Assembly (NCBI GenBank): GCA_963691705.1
Contig: OY829538.1
Span: forward strand, 20,548,443 to 20,612,442
DNA length: 64,000 nt
DNA from: Viola odorata
Taxonomy: Eukaryota > Streptophyta > Magnoliopsida > Malpighiales > Violaceae
Direction of reading: 5' to 3'
Each line of letters opens with the position of its first letter. The stretch's first letter is position 1. The position numbers were made by a program, and so were the translations under genes. This document shows positions 24,855-35,997 of the stretch, piece by piece. The notes beneath the pieces were generated by a model. The model saw only the letters and a program-made list of their open reading frames with translations, searched no databases and had not been told where the DNA came from.

Positions 24855-26842
24855 GACCGGCATGAGAGTTCGTATAAATTCCTGTATTCATCTCGGACTC
24901 TCACCCGCCTAACTTAACTCTTTATCAAGCTCTCTTCCAAAAATTACAAATGGTTCATAAAGACAAACTCAAGATTTACTTCCGTTGACTTCCCATTAAT
25001 ATTACAACAACACACAATCACTTTTGTATTGACTACAATAAGTAACAGTACATACATATACAACCGGAAGAGTACTCCCTAGATCTACCAACCAGGACTC
25101 ACGACTGTCTACCACCAACTGAAAAATGGTTTATAAGAGAGGGTGAGTTACCACAACTCAGTGAATGAATAATACAAGATATAAATAGGCATGTACAAAC
25201 AATCACTATATATAATATAATATATTATGATATAAGATAGTATAATTATATCAATATCCTGATATTATAATTCATATACTCATCAAAATATAATTAAACT
25301 ATCAGATTCGTACATTCATCATAATGCAGTTAAGCTACCAAACACAAATAACCTATATTCAACCCCCTTTAACTATCAAAGCTCAATAAGCCATGTTCAG
25401 ACCGTTAAATTCACGTGCCAACACTACATTCCCTGCTGACTAGGATATCATATTCAGACCGTGATCCTATCACGTGCCAACACCATTGTCCCTGTCGACT
25501 AGGACATTAAATAAGACCGTGATCCCATCACGTGCCAGCACCATTATCCCTATCGGCTAGGACATATGAAATTCTCAACAGACAGAAGTGCTGGCCAAGT
25601 CACTTCGTGCTACCGCCATAATCTCCGGCTAGCTAAGGTATAACAGACCATGTGCACATATGCTAACACCACCCCTGTTAGCTAGGGTCATAACCAAAAT
25701 AATACACCACATCCTTCATCACCAAATACTATCAACACGTCTACTCACGAGCATGATACAATACACACATTCATAACATAATTCAAAAATATACCATCCA
25801 TCATCACCAATTACTTCCACCATGTCTATTCGCAACCATGATACAATACACAATCATATTCTTAATTCATAAATATCGCATCCATCATCACCAATTACTA
25901 CCATCATATTATCGTATATAAATCATCACATAACCCATCACGTTGATTAATTGCATAATAATATAATGAATAACTAAATTATTATAATTCCCAAAACTGA
26001 TCCTGACATAGGGACCAATTCGCAACTTCTAAAATATTTAGGACTAAACTTCACCATCTCTATAACTCTAGGGACTAAATTGTAAATAATTTTCTTCAAT
26101 TCTTGTCCAGAATTTTCAGAAGATTTAACACCTGCAGAATTCACTTATGCAGCCTCCCAATTTATCCTACTCATAAAATTTATTCTTCTAACCACTATAA
26201 TGTTATTATCATACTTTAATTAAATTGAAAAACCCAAATGAACCATAATTACCATAAGTAGAGTTTTAAGAAAAGAACTTATAGATACACTCACAACAAT
26301 CAACACACATGGTGAATTCTTCCCTTAGCAAAAGCTACATATACCAATTTATAAATTTCTATTTAATTTCCATGACACCCAAACATCAATTTGATAAAGA
26401 GATGAAGTTTAGCTACTAATAATAAAACTAACCTCAAAATCACCCAATAAATTACCCTCTTCTTCTCCCCTACTCTCTTCCGATCGCTCCCTCTCTATTT
26501 TCTTTTCTTTCTTTTATTTCCCATCTTCTCTCTTTAGCCGCTCTCGCTTTGTTTTCTTTTTCGTTTGTTTCTTATCTTGTTTCTCTCTTTTCCTGTCCCT
26601 ATTCCTTAATCCTTATCCCATTTTTTCCATTCTTATCCTTCCCTCTTCCCTTATCTCAAGTTTCTATTTATTTATTATTTTAATTCTATTTTTCTTATGG
26701 GAAGCAATTAGTTTACATACCAACTAAATAAAAAAAATATTTCTACTAATGTTAAAGACAAATTTCCAACTTTTTTCTAATTTAGCCAGTACTTATCTAA
26801 CTAATCAAAATAACTCTAAGTCACAATTCTTGGGGTCTTACA
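24855..26842 (-). repeat. W 5' LTR, main part right of Athila
   Basis: Resumes GACCGGCATGAGAGTTCG, matching 8495 onward of the other W LTR, and runs to GGGGTCTTACA. Lacks about 180 bp found in the other LTR (junction near 25939). Contains the same tandem-repeat block and pyrimidine tract. No gene seen; the 83-codon frame at 24661-24912 spans the Athila junction and is chance. Confidence 0.85.
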
Positions 26843-27924
26843 AGATCGACTTAAGCGTTCGGACTTAAGAACTTACAAGGCTCACACGTTAACAATTGAG
26901 AAAATCCTCTTTGAATTTAATTCATAAAAAGCTTATGTAAGAATGAGCACAAAAGGCTCTATATATAGGCAAAGTGCGTACTAGTTTAACTATAACTGTA
27001 AGTTCTAATATGAGTAGGAATAGAAGTCCTATCAAATAAATAACAGTAATAACTAAATAAACTAAATAATAAATACTTAATTAAGTTCCAGAAGCTTTAG
27101 ATTCATAGTCGCACGAATGGGCTCCAAGATGGGCCGCTTCCTCCAAGTCGAGCTTGGCCATGCATTCACACTGTGCGCCAAAATATCCACAAGCCTTAAC
27201 TTTTGATTCGCTTATCTAATTGGGCTAAAACTGGTCCCAATCGAAAGCTAACAACCGAAAATAGTAGGAGAGTGATTCCCATCCTGGTCTGGGCCTGACT
27301 GGTCTGAATAATGGTCGTTGGCGTTGACAGATGCATTTTGAAGTCCTTGTATGCGTAGGATTGCTGTCAGCGAAAATGTCTCTTCAAATAACTCGCAAAC
27401 GGGTCGTGAGTTTGAGATAAAAGTTGGTCACAATAGAGACAACAACTTGAGGTTTCAGAAACATAGTCGATCGCATGATTCTGACTTCTGTAGCTTTAAC
27501 TGGGTTTGGATAAAGTTGCCTATTGCGTCTGCGCCTAGAACTCTTGCGTAGGAGAATGTCATCTCGAGCCTTCTTGAGATCTACTCGTCCAAAGGCTTTG
27601 AAAGTTGGACACAACTTTCCTAAGACTCCAATCGGTCTTGTATATATGCTGGATCTCTGATTGAAGCCTCGCTTCCTTGATTTGGCTCGTGTGGATGTAA
27701 AGGTATGTGATAGGCGCTTCCAAGCTACCTTTCATGTCATCCTTCACCTAAAGGCTTGCCCTAGTAGCTTATCCTGCCTCGTCTCCATGTCCAGAGGTTG
27801 TATTAGCCTTACTTGCTGCTCCATGATGTCTTTGGCTAGGCGTCTTAGTTCGATTGGCCTTGGCCTCATGGTGTATGCGCGTTGTGTGTGCGATGGGGCT
27901 AGCCACGGGGCTAGGATCGTATCA
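26843..27924 (-). repeat. X1 5' LTR, main part right of W
   Basis: Continues the X LTR after W and ends GGGCTAGGATCGTATCA, then CATAG (imperfect target duplication). TATATATA at 26960-26967 is the promoter box. Frames crossing into 27925 onward (such as 27661-28134) are LTR antisense fused to B gag, not one protein. Confidence 0.85.
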
Positions 27925-28905
27925 CATAGAGATGAGGAACGCGTTGATTCTAATATAAACAACATCAAGATGAAGATCCCATCATTGGACGGGAAAGACG
28001 ATCCCGACGCGTATCTCATGTGGGAACGAAAGGTGGTGTCCATCTTTCTTTTCCATAATTATACGATGGATATACAGTCCATTGGTGAGAGCAAATTAAC
28101 CAAGAACACATCCAACATCGATATGGACCCGTGACTACATGGGAACACTTGAAAGCGCTAATGAAGGAGCACTTTATGCCCATTTATGTTCAGCGTGATC
28201 TTCACCAACGATTACAATCTCTAACTCAAGGAAGTACAAGTGTTAGCGAATACTTCAATGAGACGGAGATAGCGCTGTCAAGAGCGCAAGTGGTTGAGAT
28301 GGTTGAAGCCACGATGGTGAGGTTTTTAAATGGCCTCAATCGTGAGATAGCCAATGCGTTGGAGCTAACGCATTACAATACGATACAAGAGATGTTGCAC
28401 ATGGCTATGAAGATCGAGAAGCAAAGAAAGACGAGGTCTAATTTCAGTAGCGCCCCTTCGGCAAGCACCAAGACCGCGCCATGGAAGAAGGCTAGTTGGA
28501 TAAGAGAGACTAAGGTTGTGAAGGAGCCTCCTAAGTTGTTACCGTACACTCACGGTAACAAAAATGAGACCCCAACTCAGACGCCCTCACGAACTTATAA
28601 CAATAATCCCACTCCTCAAAATTCAGCAAATCGAATCGCCACTAAGGATATTATTTGTTTTAAGTGCTTTGGTTGAGGTCATCGACAATCGGATGGTCCC
28701 ACTAAAAGTATCTTACTTATTCGAGACAATGGAGATCAAGAGTCTGGTGAAGATCGTGAGGTTGAAGAGGAAGTTGTAGTGAGAGGAGAGAAGGACCATG
28801 ACTCGGACGAGGAAGAAGAGAGCAAGTCTGGGCTTACGCTTATCATTAGGTACAACTTGAGTGCTCAAGGAAGAGATTTGAGACAAGCATTGATTTTACA
28901 AAAAT
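27925..28905 (+). pseudogene. gag: B1 gag, core part
   Basis: Resumes after X1 with NNIKMKIPSLDGKDDPDAYL, the plant chromovirus gag pattern, then LQSLTQGSTSVSEYFNE and RFLNGLNREIAN. A zinc knuckle near 28660 reads CFKC-x4-H but has a TGA inside it and Gly in place of the last Cys. The frame shifts near 28131. The section normally lying between the HNY and TWE motifs is unusually short here and in B2 (51918-52343), so both copies inherited the same deletion. An acidic tail with SDEEEES follows. Confidence 0.8.
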
Positions 28906-31565
28906 AGAATTTAGGCGCTTCTAAACCTAATTATTCACTTTCTTCGCATGTTGGTATTACCTCTCTTTTACAGGATTTTAGGGATGTTTTATCTAACGAG
29001 ATACCTCTAGGTTTACCTCCGATCCGTGGGATCGAACAACAAATCGATTTCATCCCTGGTTCTACAATCCCTAATCGTCCGGCTTATAGGAGCAACCCCG
29101 AGGAGACCAAGGAGTTGCAAAGGCAAGTCGACGAGTTGCTTAACCGAGGGTATGTGAGGGAGAGTCTTTCCCCTTGTGTCGTGCCTATGATCCTAGTGCC
29201 AAAGAAGGATGGCACTTGGCGGATGTGTGTCGACTATCGAGCGGTAAACAAAATCACTGTAAAGTATCGCCACCCTATACCTCATTTAGATGACATGTTA
29301 AATGAATTAAGTGGTAGTCAAGTGTTTTCTAAAATTGATTTAATGAGTGGCTATCACCAAATTCGCATGAAAGAGGGTGGTGAATGGAAAACGGCTTTCA
29401 AAACTAAGTATGGACTTTATGAGTGGATGGTAATGCTGTTTGGGTTGACTAATGGCCTAGTACTTTTATGACACTTATGAATCATGTACTTAGACAATTT
29501 ATTGGTAAATTTTTTGTAGTATACTTTGATGATATCTTCATATATAGAAAATCTATTGATGAGCATGTATCACACCTTAGAGAAGTTTTCCTTACTTTGC
29601 GTGATCAAAAGTTATATGCGAAGCCTAACAAGTGTTCCTTCTCTTTGGAACACGTTAGCATTCTTTGTTTTATTGTAGGAAAAGAAGACTTGAAGGTTGA
29701 TGAAGAGAAGATCAAAGGGATCAATGAGTGGCAGACTCTTAAGAACGTAAGCGACGTGCGCTCGTTCCATGGCTTAGTTAGTTTTTATCGACGATTCGTC
29801 AAATATTTTAGCACAATAGTTGTGCCTTCGAACAAACTAACTAAAAAGAATGTTGATTTTAGGTGGGAGCAACCTCAAGAGGAAGCGTTCAACACGCTCA
29901 AGGAGCGCTTGTGCTGGCGCCCGTTTTAGCGCTACCCGATTTTGACAAACCATTCGAGGTCGAATGCGATGCGAGCAGAATAGGCATTGGAGTTGTTCTT
30001 ATGTAAGAGAAGCGCCCAATAGCTTATTTTAGTGAGAAGCTCAAGGATGCTCAGCTACGATATCTAACGTACGACAAGGAGTTGTATGCGCTCGTGCGCG
30101 CCCTAGAGGTGTGGCAACACTATTTGATGTCGCGCGAGTTCATAGTCCAAACGGATCATCTAAGCTTGAAGTATGTCAAAGGTCAAGGGAAGTTGAACCA
30201 AAGTCATGCTACTTGGATAGAGTTCATTAAGTCCTTCCCTTACCACATCAAGTACAAGCAAGGTAAAGACAATGTAGTGGCCGATGCACTATCGCGAAGG
30301 TCCGCACTTACTACCTCTCTTAGTGCTAAGTTGCTAGGGCTTTCACACATCATATCCCTATACCCTACTGATCCTAAATTTGGAGACTTATATGATACTT
30401 GTATGACTACTGCCGAGTCTATGTTTTATCGTTATGAAGGGTATTTATTTAAGTGTAGACGCTTGTGTGTGCCTAATTGTTCTTTGCGTGAGTTGTTTGT
30501 GCATGAGTCACACAGTGGTGGCTTGATGGGGCACTTTGGTGTTAATAAGACCTTAGATATACTTAAGGAATATTTTTATTGGCCCCATATGAAGCGTGAT
30601 GTAGTCCGTATCATCGCTAGATGCATAGTTTACCGTATATGCCCTTACCCATGCCTTCCCATCCGTGAACCGATTTATCTATGGACTTTGTAGTCGGATT
30701 TCCTAAGTCTAGGCATGGGCAGGATAGCATCTTTGTAGTAGTAGATCACTTTTCAAAGATGGCACATTTTATTCCTTGCGCTAATACACATGATGCTACT
30801 CATATTGCTAACTTGTTCTTTCGTGAGGATATGCGTTTGCATGGTGAACCTCTTAGTATTGTTAGAGATAGAGATGGGAAGTTTCTTAGCCAATTTTGGC
30901 GTGTTTTGTGGAGTCGAATGGGTACAAAATTTTTATTTTCAACTTCATGTCACCCACAAACTGATGGACAAACCGAAGTGGTTAATCGGACGTTAGGTTC
31001 TTTGTTGCGTACTTTAGTTAATAAGCATGTTTCCACTTGGGTTGAATATGTGCCTTTTATTGAGTTTCCTTATAACCGTTCTAGTCATTCGAGTACTAAT
31101 TATTCACCTTTTGAGATTGTTTATGGATTTAATCCTATGACTCCTTTGGATTTGATGCCTTTACCTTTGAATGAAGTTCCTAGTTTAGATGGTGCTAAAA
31201 AGGCAGATTTATTGAAGAAAATCCATGAGAAGGTCAAGAGGAATATCGAGCGAATGAATGAGAAGTTGGCGCACAAGAAGAACAACGAGAGGAAGGCCGT
31301 GTCCTTCAATGTTGGTGATTGGGTGTGGCTGCACTTACGCCGTGAGCAATTTCCAGCCCAACGCCGTGGGAAGTTGTCCGCGTGAGGTGACGACCCTTTC
31401 CAAATTATTGAGAAGATCAACAATAACGCTTACAAGCTTGACTTGCGGAGTGAGTATGGATCCGTTAGTGCTTCTTTCAACATCGCTAACTTGAGTTTGT
31501 TTGATGTAGGTGGTGATGGAGAAGAGCCAGATTCGAGGACGAATCCTTTCGAAGGGGGAGGGAAT
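28906..31565 (+). pseudogene. pol: B1 pol: RT, RNase H and integrase, no visible protease
   Basis: After the gag tail the sequence passes almost directly to the RT linker (LLQDFRDVL near 28965), with no D-(S/T)-G protease site. [20 protein letters not shown] near 29200, YFDD near 29523. RNase [13 protein letters not shown] near 29963, then a TAA at 30004. Integrase: zinc region near 30500-30650 where the second CxxC Cys is Tyr (CIVY); D, D, E in MDFVVGF (30681), VRDRDG and the DGQTE block (30970). Single-base shifts near 29456 and 29910, a small deletion near 30645, and a TGA at 31383. Motifs fit a chromovirus, perhaps CRM-like; there is no chromodomain I can see. Confidence 0.85.
31545..31564 (+). 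promoter_or_regulatory. Polypurine tract of B1
   Basis: TTTCGAAGGGGGAGGGAA directly precedes the LTR start at 31565. The same tract occurs reversed at 47943 (X2) and, weaker, at 5455 (X1) and in V near 1705. Confidence 0.75.
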
Positions 31566-32385
31566 GATGCGATTCCTCGCACAAACCCTAATTCTACGCA
31601 TGCGCAAGAGGTGTCATTGCCGCCCATTGGATCTATGACGCGCGCTCGAGGCAAACAGCTGCAAGCGAGGCTCTCATAGCTGATCCACAAGGAGCTAAAG
31701 TGTGAGGCACTCATCGAGGAGGCTACGCAACGAGAGAGGGAGCCGAGGCTCGTGATGCTGCTCATAGCCGCGCCTAGCACGCTCGACAGCGCCCACCAGT
31801 TTGACCATCGAGCCATCTTCGACACAGAAGAATTCCCACGAGCCTTCACTGAAGTACAAGATAATATGGGATGTCAAGAAGATGCTGCTTGAGTTTCGGC
31901 CCAAACGCATGAGGCATTTACGAGATGGCCAAAGTCGAACTCCCATTGCGCAAGGAGTGCGCCCACGACTTGTGATTTGGACCATCGGCCCAATTCTTGT
32001 TCCAGCTGTGCGTTTAGCTATTTTATTTATTGTATAACTCTTAGAAATATTATTTAAGTAGTTTATTTATTTATTTAGTTTAGATTTCGAGTAGAATTAA
32101 AATACACTTGTAAGTTCTATCTCGACTGGGAGTAGGATTGGCGTATGCCTATATAAGGCGTGCAAAGACATACTGTATATTTGGCTTCTTTTTTATAATA
32201 AAAAACATAGTGTTTCTCTAAAATTGTTCATGTGTGAACCTTGGTTCTATTTGAGACCGAACTCTCGAATAGCTTTCAAGTAAATCCTGAAAGTTCAACC
32301 TATTGATCGTTCACCTTAGTTTGCTATTCGCAAGCCTCGAACTAGATCGTCGTCAAACGCATCCTAGTGAGCTAGGATTGTATCA
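31565..32385 (+). repeat. LTR shared by B1 (3') and B2 (5')
   Basis: 821 bp, TGATGCGATTCCTCGC to GGATTGTATCA. It is preceded by the B1 purine tract and followed at once by another primer site and leader, so it serves both copies. The pol frame runs into its first ~115 bases with a PIGSMTRARGKQLQ motif, stops at a TAG (31677-31679) and is open beyond. TATATAAGG at 32150-32158. Confidence 0.9.
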
Positions 32386-33388
32386 GTTGGTAGCAGAGCA
32401 AAGGTTTTTTGGTTTTTTAACTATCCAATCTATCCTTATTGTTTTCTATTTTTGTTTTCAATTGTAGAGATTGATTCTTCTTCTACCCGATCTAAAATCA
32501 ATCTCCTCGCGTCCCGTGTGTTAGTTATTTGTGTGCTGAGTCGATGTAGAGTTCTAGATCTAGTTTTGTGTCTTTCTGTTTATCTTGTTATCAAATCACG
32601 ATTGTGATTTGTGTGTCTTCAATTTTGTCCAAAAAAGAGTCGAAATACTAAAAAGAGTCGCTCCGTTAATTGTTATCTTCTTTCGTTTATAAAACAAAAG
32701 TAAAAAAAATAAATTTAAAACTAAAAACAAAAAACAAAATACTAGAGAGAATCCTAGACTCATTGCAAAAAGAATCATTCAACTTGGTGGTCGGAGTTGA
32801 AAGATATCGAGTTTACAAGGCACAAACTCTAATTTCACAAAACCGCACAATACACTCTTTCATGATTTTATGAAACTACTTATGTCCTTTCGAGTCTATT
32901 GAGCTTTACTTGATTCCTAATACTTCACTTCTATTCCAGTAAGGTACTTATTTAGTTGATTCATTTTTGTGACTACTCAATTATGTTACATCAAAATTAT
33001 TTCGGAGCTAGTTGTCTTTGAGAGTCTTATTGGAAGCGTTTCTTTGAAATTCTTGAGTCAGCTAACATTTGCACAAGAAAAAATGCAGATATTTGAGAGA
33101 TATTTAGTGAGAATAATAGAGATTTAAAATACAAGAGTGAACACGTAAGGGAGCGCTAGGAAATTTTCTAGGATAATTTTATGTTTTGTTTGTTTCGTGT
33201 TGTAAATTTCAGGAATTTAGGATGGCAGAGAATGTTGGCGAGGGATAGCTAGAGCTACTTACATTAATAAGAGAGATGCGCATAGAATTGGCCCAAATAA
33301 ACAAATGGAAGGCGAAAATCACAGAGCAATTGAATCGCCAAAAGAAGTACCAGGAGATGAAGCCCCACCCGCACGAGGGATACAAAAC
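32386..33388 (+). pseudogene. gag: B2 primer site, leader and gag start
   Basis: GTTGGTAGCAGAGC primer site, leader as in B1, ATG at 33222 (MAENVGEG), TAG at 33246. The frame then matches B1 until Tat1 inserts at 33389 after GGGATACAAAAC. It resumes at 46372 with AAAATCCTAATCC. Confidence 0.7.
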
Positions 33389-33893
33389 TGATAAGTGTCC
33401 GAAGTTTATTGAGTAGGATCGGCCGCCGGGGACTGGTCAGGAACACGATTCCGGTGTCTTCGTTACCTGCAAAGCGTCGGAGGGGGTCTCCGGCGTAAAC
33501 ACTCTGATGCCACAGTCAGTATGAGTGGTGAAAGTAGTAGGGGTTCGACACGCTGTCTTAAGCTTATCCTCTTCTCTGGAAGGGTGGGGGTATTTATAGG
33601 TAAAGGAAGGACCTTACCGGCAGGGGGTAGGCATTATCTCTGGGTGATGTCGCTTGGGTGCTAGAGAGTGACGTCAGGCAAGGTGACGTCATGCATGACC
33701 TGGGATGGGATGACGCCGTGCGGATGTTGCATGAGAGCCCCCCCGTTGATGTTGACCATCCCAGGACCGGCCGCCAGGCTATGGGCGGTAGGAACAGTGC
33801 TCCTTTATGTCCCCCTTGGTAGGTATAGTGTTCTGGCCTTGTCGCCAGGGTGCGATGGCGGAGATGCCGCTGGTGTGGTGTCAATAGTTATCA
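33389..33893 (-). repeat. Tat1 3' LTR
   Basis: 505 bp, TGATAAGTGTCC to AATAGTTATCA; ends are a 6-bp inverted repeat. On the minus strand TATAAATA is at 33591-33598, with two TGACGTCA sites upstream at 33669 and 33684. Confidence 0.92.
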
Positions 33894-34100
33894 TATGCCC
33901 AACTGAAAATGAGCCTGAGTGCTTACCAAGGGCTGCTGCCTCTTCTCCAATCTTGCCTCTTCAGGGGTTTCTGCATTAATGAGGGCTCGACAGTCGATGA
34001 GCACGCCTTTTCAGAATATTTTTCTCCGGGTCTATTAATAGGCCTTTTTTCTGCGTTTGTTTTCACAATTCTCCCAACTTTCTTCACCTCTCCTCATTCT
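33894..34100 (+). promoter_or_regulatory. Tat1 polypurine side and promoter region of antisense ORF A
   Basis: Starts ATGCCCAACTGAAAATGAGC; the opposite strand would hold the element's purine tract. TATTAATA at 34033-34040 is about 60 bp before the ORF A ATG. Tat2 has TATAAAG at 55053-55059, also about 60 bp before its ORF A. Confidence 0.55.
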
Positions 34101-34487
34101 ATGGATGAAGTTACCAAAAACTTTCTACTTTTCAAGGCCCATACTCTGAGGAACCTGACTCAGGCAGACATCGATTTCCTGGGGTCGCTGAGCACCAAGA
34201 CCTTTGAGGATATCTTGGAGCTCTAGGGGATGCTGACTCCCCTGCAGGCTAGGCAGAATGCTATCACCATAGAGGACTTCAGCCCTGTAGAGAAGGCGGT
34301 GAAGCTGTCGGTGGCTGTTTCTCAAATTCAGCTACTTATTGCTATGATGCAATATAGGAAGGATTTGCTGAGGTGCTGCCTGAAGGGCATGAGGGCCTGT
34401 TCTTCCGAACTGACCACTCTTGCTGATGCCCTGAGGGATATTCCCTTCATGGAGTGGGAGGATGACGACGCCGGGTTGAATGCCTGA
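34101..34487 (+). pseudogene. Antisense ORF A of Tat1
   Basis: ATG at 34101, MDEVTKNFLLFKAHTLRNL; about 128 codons ending in an acidic DDDAGLNA tail. One TAG at 34224-34226, in ELxGM, where Tat2 has CAG. The protein looks mostly helical, with no motif I know. Tat2 has the same ORF (55119-55502) with the same start, the same SSELT and DAL blocks and the same acidic tail, which argues for a real gene. AATAAA follows at about 34570-34579. Function unknown; opposite strand to pol. Confidence 0.65.
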
Positions 34488-35027
34488 CCAGCGGTGGGGA
34501 TCCTTTTGCTATGTCTCTCTATACTCCTTTGGTGCCACCTTTTGTAATCCCGGACCGCTAGGGTCTTAAATAAATAAAATGGTTTTCTCAATAGATTGCC
34601 GCGCTATTGATTTTTCCTTCCTTGCCTGCCGCGCTGGTGTCTTGTTCGGAAAATAACCTTTGTATGCGCTAAAAATGGGTTGAGCGTCCCCTAGGATCCC
34701 ACACCCTTTCTTCTTCTTGATCGATAGATGATAATAAATTTCCCCCCCAATCGTTTCCAGATTTATTCCGCGCCATTTCTTCAGGGTTAACGGATTGGGC
34801 GGTTATCTCGGCGCCTTTTGGTTGACGAAGACTTCCAACAGTTACAGCTGCAAAAATCTGATCTCTTTACCCCTCTGACTGTTGTTCCCGAATGCATTAA
34901 TTATTTTTTGAAAACACGCGAGAAGGCAGGAGCACTTCCTTGCCTTGGCTATATAATAGGGCTCCTCTTTCTTTTTCCTGTTGATCCCTCTTTGTCTCAT
35001 TTCTTTCTTACTATTGTCGATATTTTC
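34488..35027 (+). promoter_or_regulatory. Spacer between antisense ORFs A and B with TATA box
   Basis: Contains the ORF A poly(A) signal, then GGCTATATAATAGGGCT with the box at 34950-34958, 70 bp before the ORF B ATG. Tat2 has ACTATTTAATAGGGTT 66 bp before its ORF B, inside a longer conserved block that includes AAGGCAGGA. The open frame here (34818 onward) is upstream of the box and I do not think it is translated. Confidence 0.55.
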
Positions 35028-35503
35028 ATGGCTGACTCAGGTTTTTTGTGCACTGCTGCTCGTGACTCTCCTCCGACTCCTCCGACTTCACCGGACTCCG
35101 ACAACCCTCCTCCATCGCCCCCGTGGAGGCCGTCCAAACGCAAAGGTCGTAAGAAATCAAAAAGACCGGCGAAGAAGGTCTTCGAATCTTTCTTTGCTGG
35201 TTACAAACCTCACTATTCCACATTATAGAGAGAGGATGAGGTGTCGCTGCCTGCCACTCGCTCTTCCCCTAGGAAAGGAATTCCCATTCAGAACACTGAT
35301 TTGAAGTCAATAACGTCCACTATCGGGGGGAATCTCCGCATTGCTTCAATGGGGGAGGCTGCCCCCGCGACAAGCCCTGTGCCTAAGCTTGGCCAAAGGC
35401 CCTGCAGGGTTGACGAACCTTTCCCCCCTACAATAGTGGGTTGCCGTCATCTCCGGAGGATTATGATTACGTCTATGACATGGACTGGGCTGACGAGGAT
35501 TGA
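35028..35503 (+). pseudogene. Antisense ORF B of Tat1: small basic protein
   Basis: ATG at 35028 (MADSGFLCT). Order: Ser/Pro/Asp-rich N-terminus, a basic cluster (RPSKRKGRKKSKRPAKK) that could be a nuclear localisation signal, a variable middle, and an acidic, aromatic end closing in WADED. Tat2 ORF B (56027-56485) shows the same order and closes WLDED. TAG at 35226-35228 breaks the frame, and a further single-base shift is needed near 35425 to reach the shared end at 35501-35503. AATAAA at 35541. Not a family I recognise. Confidence 0.55.
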
Positions 35504-35997
35504 CGGTGTCATGCTTGTTGTAGATGCCGCTGACTCTTTGAATAAATGAATAAAATAATATTTGCCTCTCTCTTCTTTATTTCTGCCTTGTGTCGCTTCA
35601 TGGGGTAATTGACGCTGAACAACTTATTTACCGCCTCACACAACCGTCTTCTCTGGCTTTTTATAATTCACGATCTTTCCTTTGCGAAATTCGAGGTGAG
35701 TGCTTGACTTTAAGTTTCTGTCAGGGTCTTTCCACGTGTCGCTTTTATTTTAGACGTGTCTTGCTGTGATGGGTTGCCTGGCTGTCTAGTTTCTAGCCGT
35801 CTCTTTTAAAAGGAAATTCGTTCCTTCTTTCTATCCTTTTGCTCTTCTTTTAAATTTCACATCTCTCTTCGCTCTTTCATTAGCTCCGAGGAAATTCTCT
35901 CGCTCGTATCCCGACGATCCGCATATTAATTTTTGGTCTTCTTTTCAAGGTATTCTGCTTGATCTTGCTTTGATTTTCCTTTTGCTACTTATCTGTC
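35504..35997 (+). promoter_or_regulatory. Promoter and 5' region of antisense ORF C (Tat1)
   Basis: CACGTG (G-box, in CCACGTGTC) at 35733-35738, TTTAAAAGG at 35805-35813, ATG at 35998. Tat2 has CACGTG at 56714 and 56735, TTTAAGAGG at 56786-56794 and the ATG at 56976, giving nearly equal spacing (about 190 bp box to ATG). Confidence 0.5.

Larger units (their letters stand above)
8469..26842 (-). mobile_element. Element W: long-LTR, short-interior retrotransposon (contains Y)
   Basis: Two LTRs of about 2.0-2.2 kb flank an interior of only ~1.05 kb, with a perfect AGATC duplication. On the minus strand the interior starts with a primer-like TGGTAGCGAAGCC next to the 5' LTR and ends in a GGTGGGTAGA purine tract before the 3' LTR, preceded by AAATTCGGGGACCGAATTT. 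That arrangement is familiar from plant Del/Tekay-type chromoviruses, but no coding domain is left, so family assignment is tentative. It behaves like a LARD-type or internally deleted element. Athila Y split its 5' LTR. Confidence 0.7.
4140..27924 (-). mobile_element. Element X1: non-autonomous LTR retrotransposon inside B1 gag (contains W and Y)
   Basis: Minus-strand element: 3' LTR 4140-5454, interior 5455-8218, 5' LTR split as 8219-8468 and 26843-27924. Flanks CCTAG (4135-4139) and CATAG (27925-27929) form an imperfect 5-bp duplication, exactly as for X2 in B2. The interior is only ~2.8 kb with one broken ORF and no RT or integrase. Primer site, leader and polypurine tract resemble those of B. 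X1 decayed further when W and then Y entered its 5' LTR. Confidence 0.8.

Noticed and set aside
27661..28134. 157-codon frame beginning in the X1 LTR
   Set aside because: Only the part after 27925 is gag; the start is LTR antisense.
34818..35027. Upstream extension of ORF B
   Set aside because: Lies across and upstream of the conserved TATA-like box, and Tat2 does not keep the frame.
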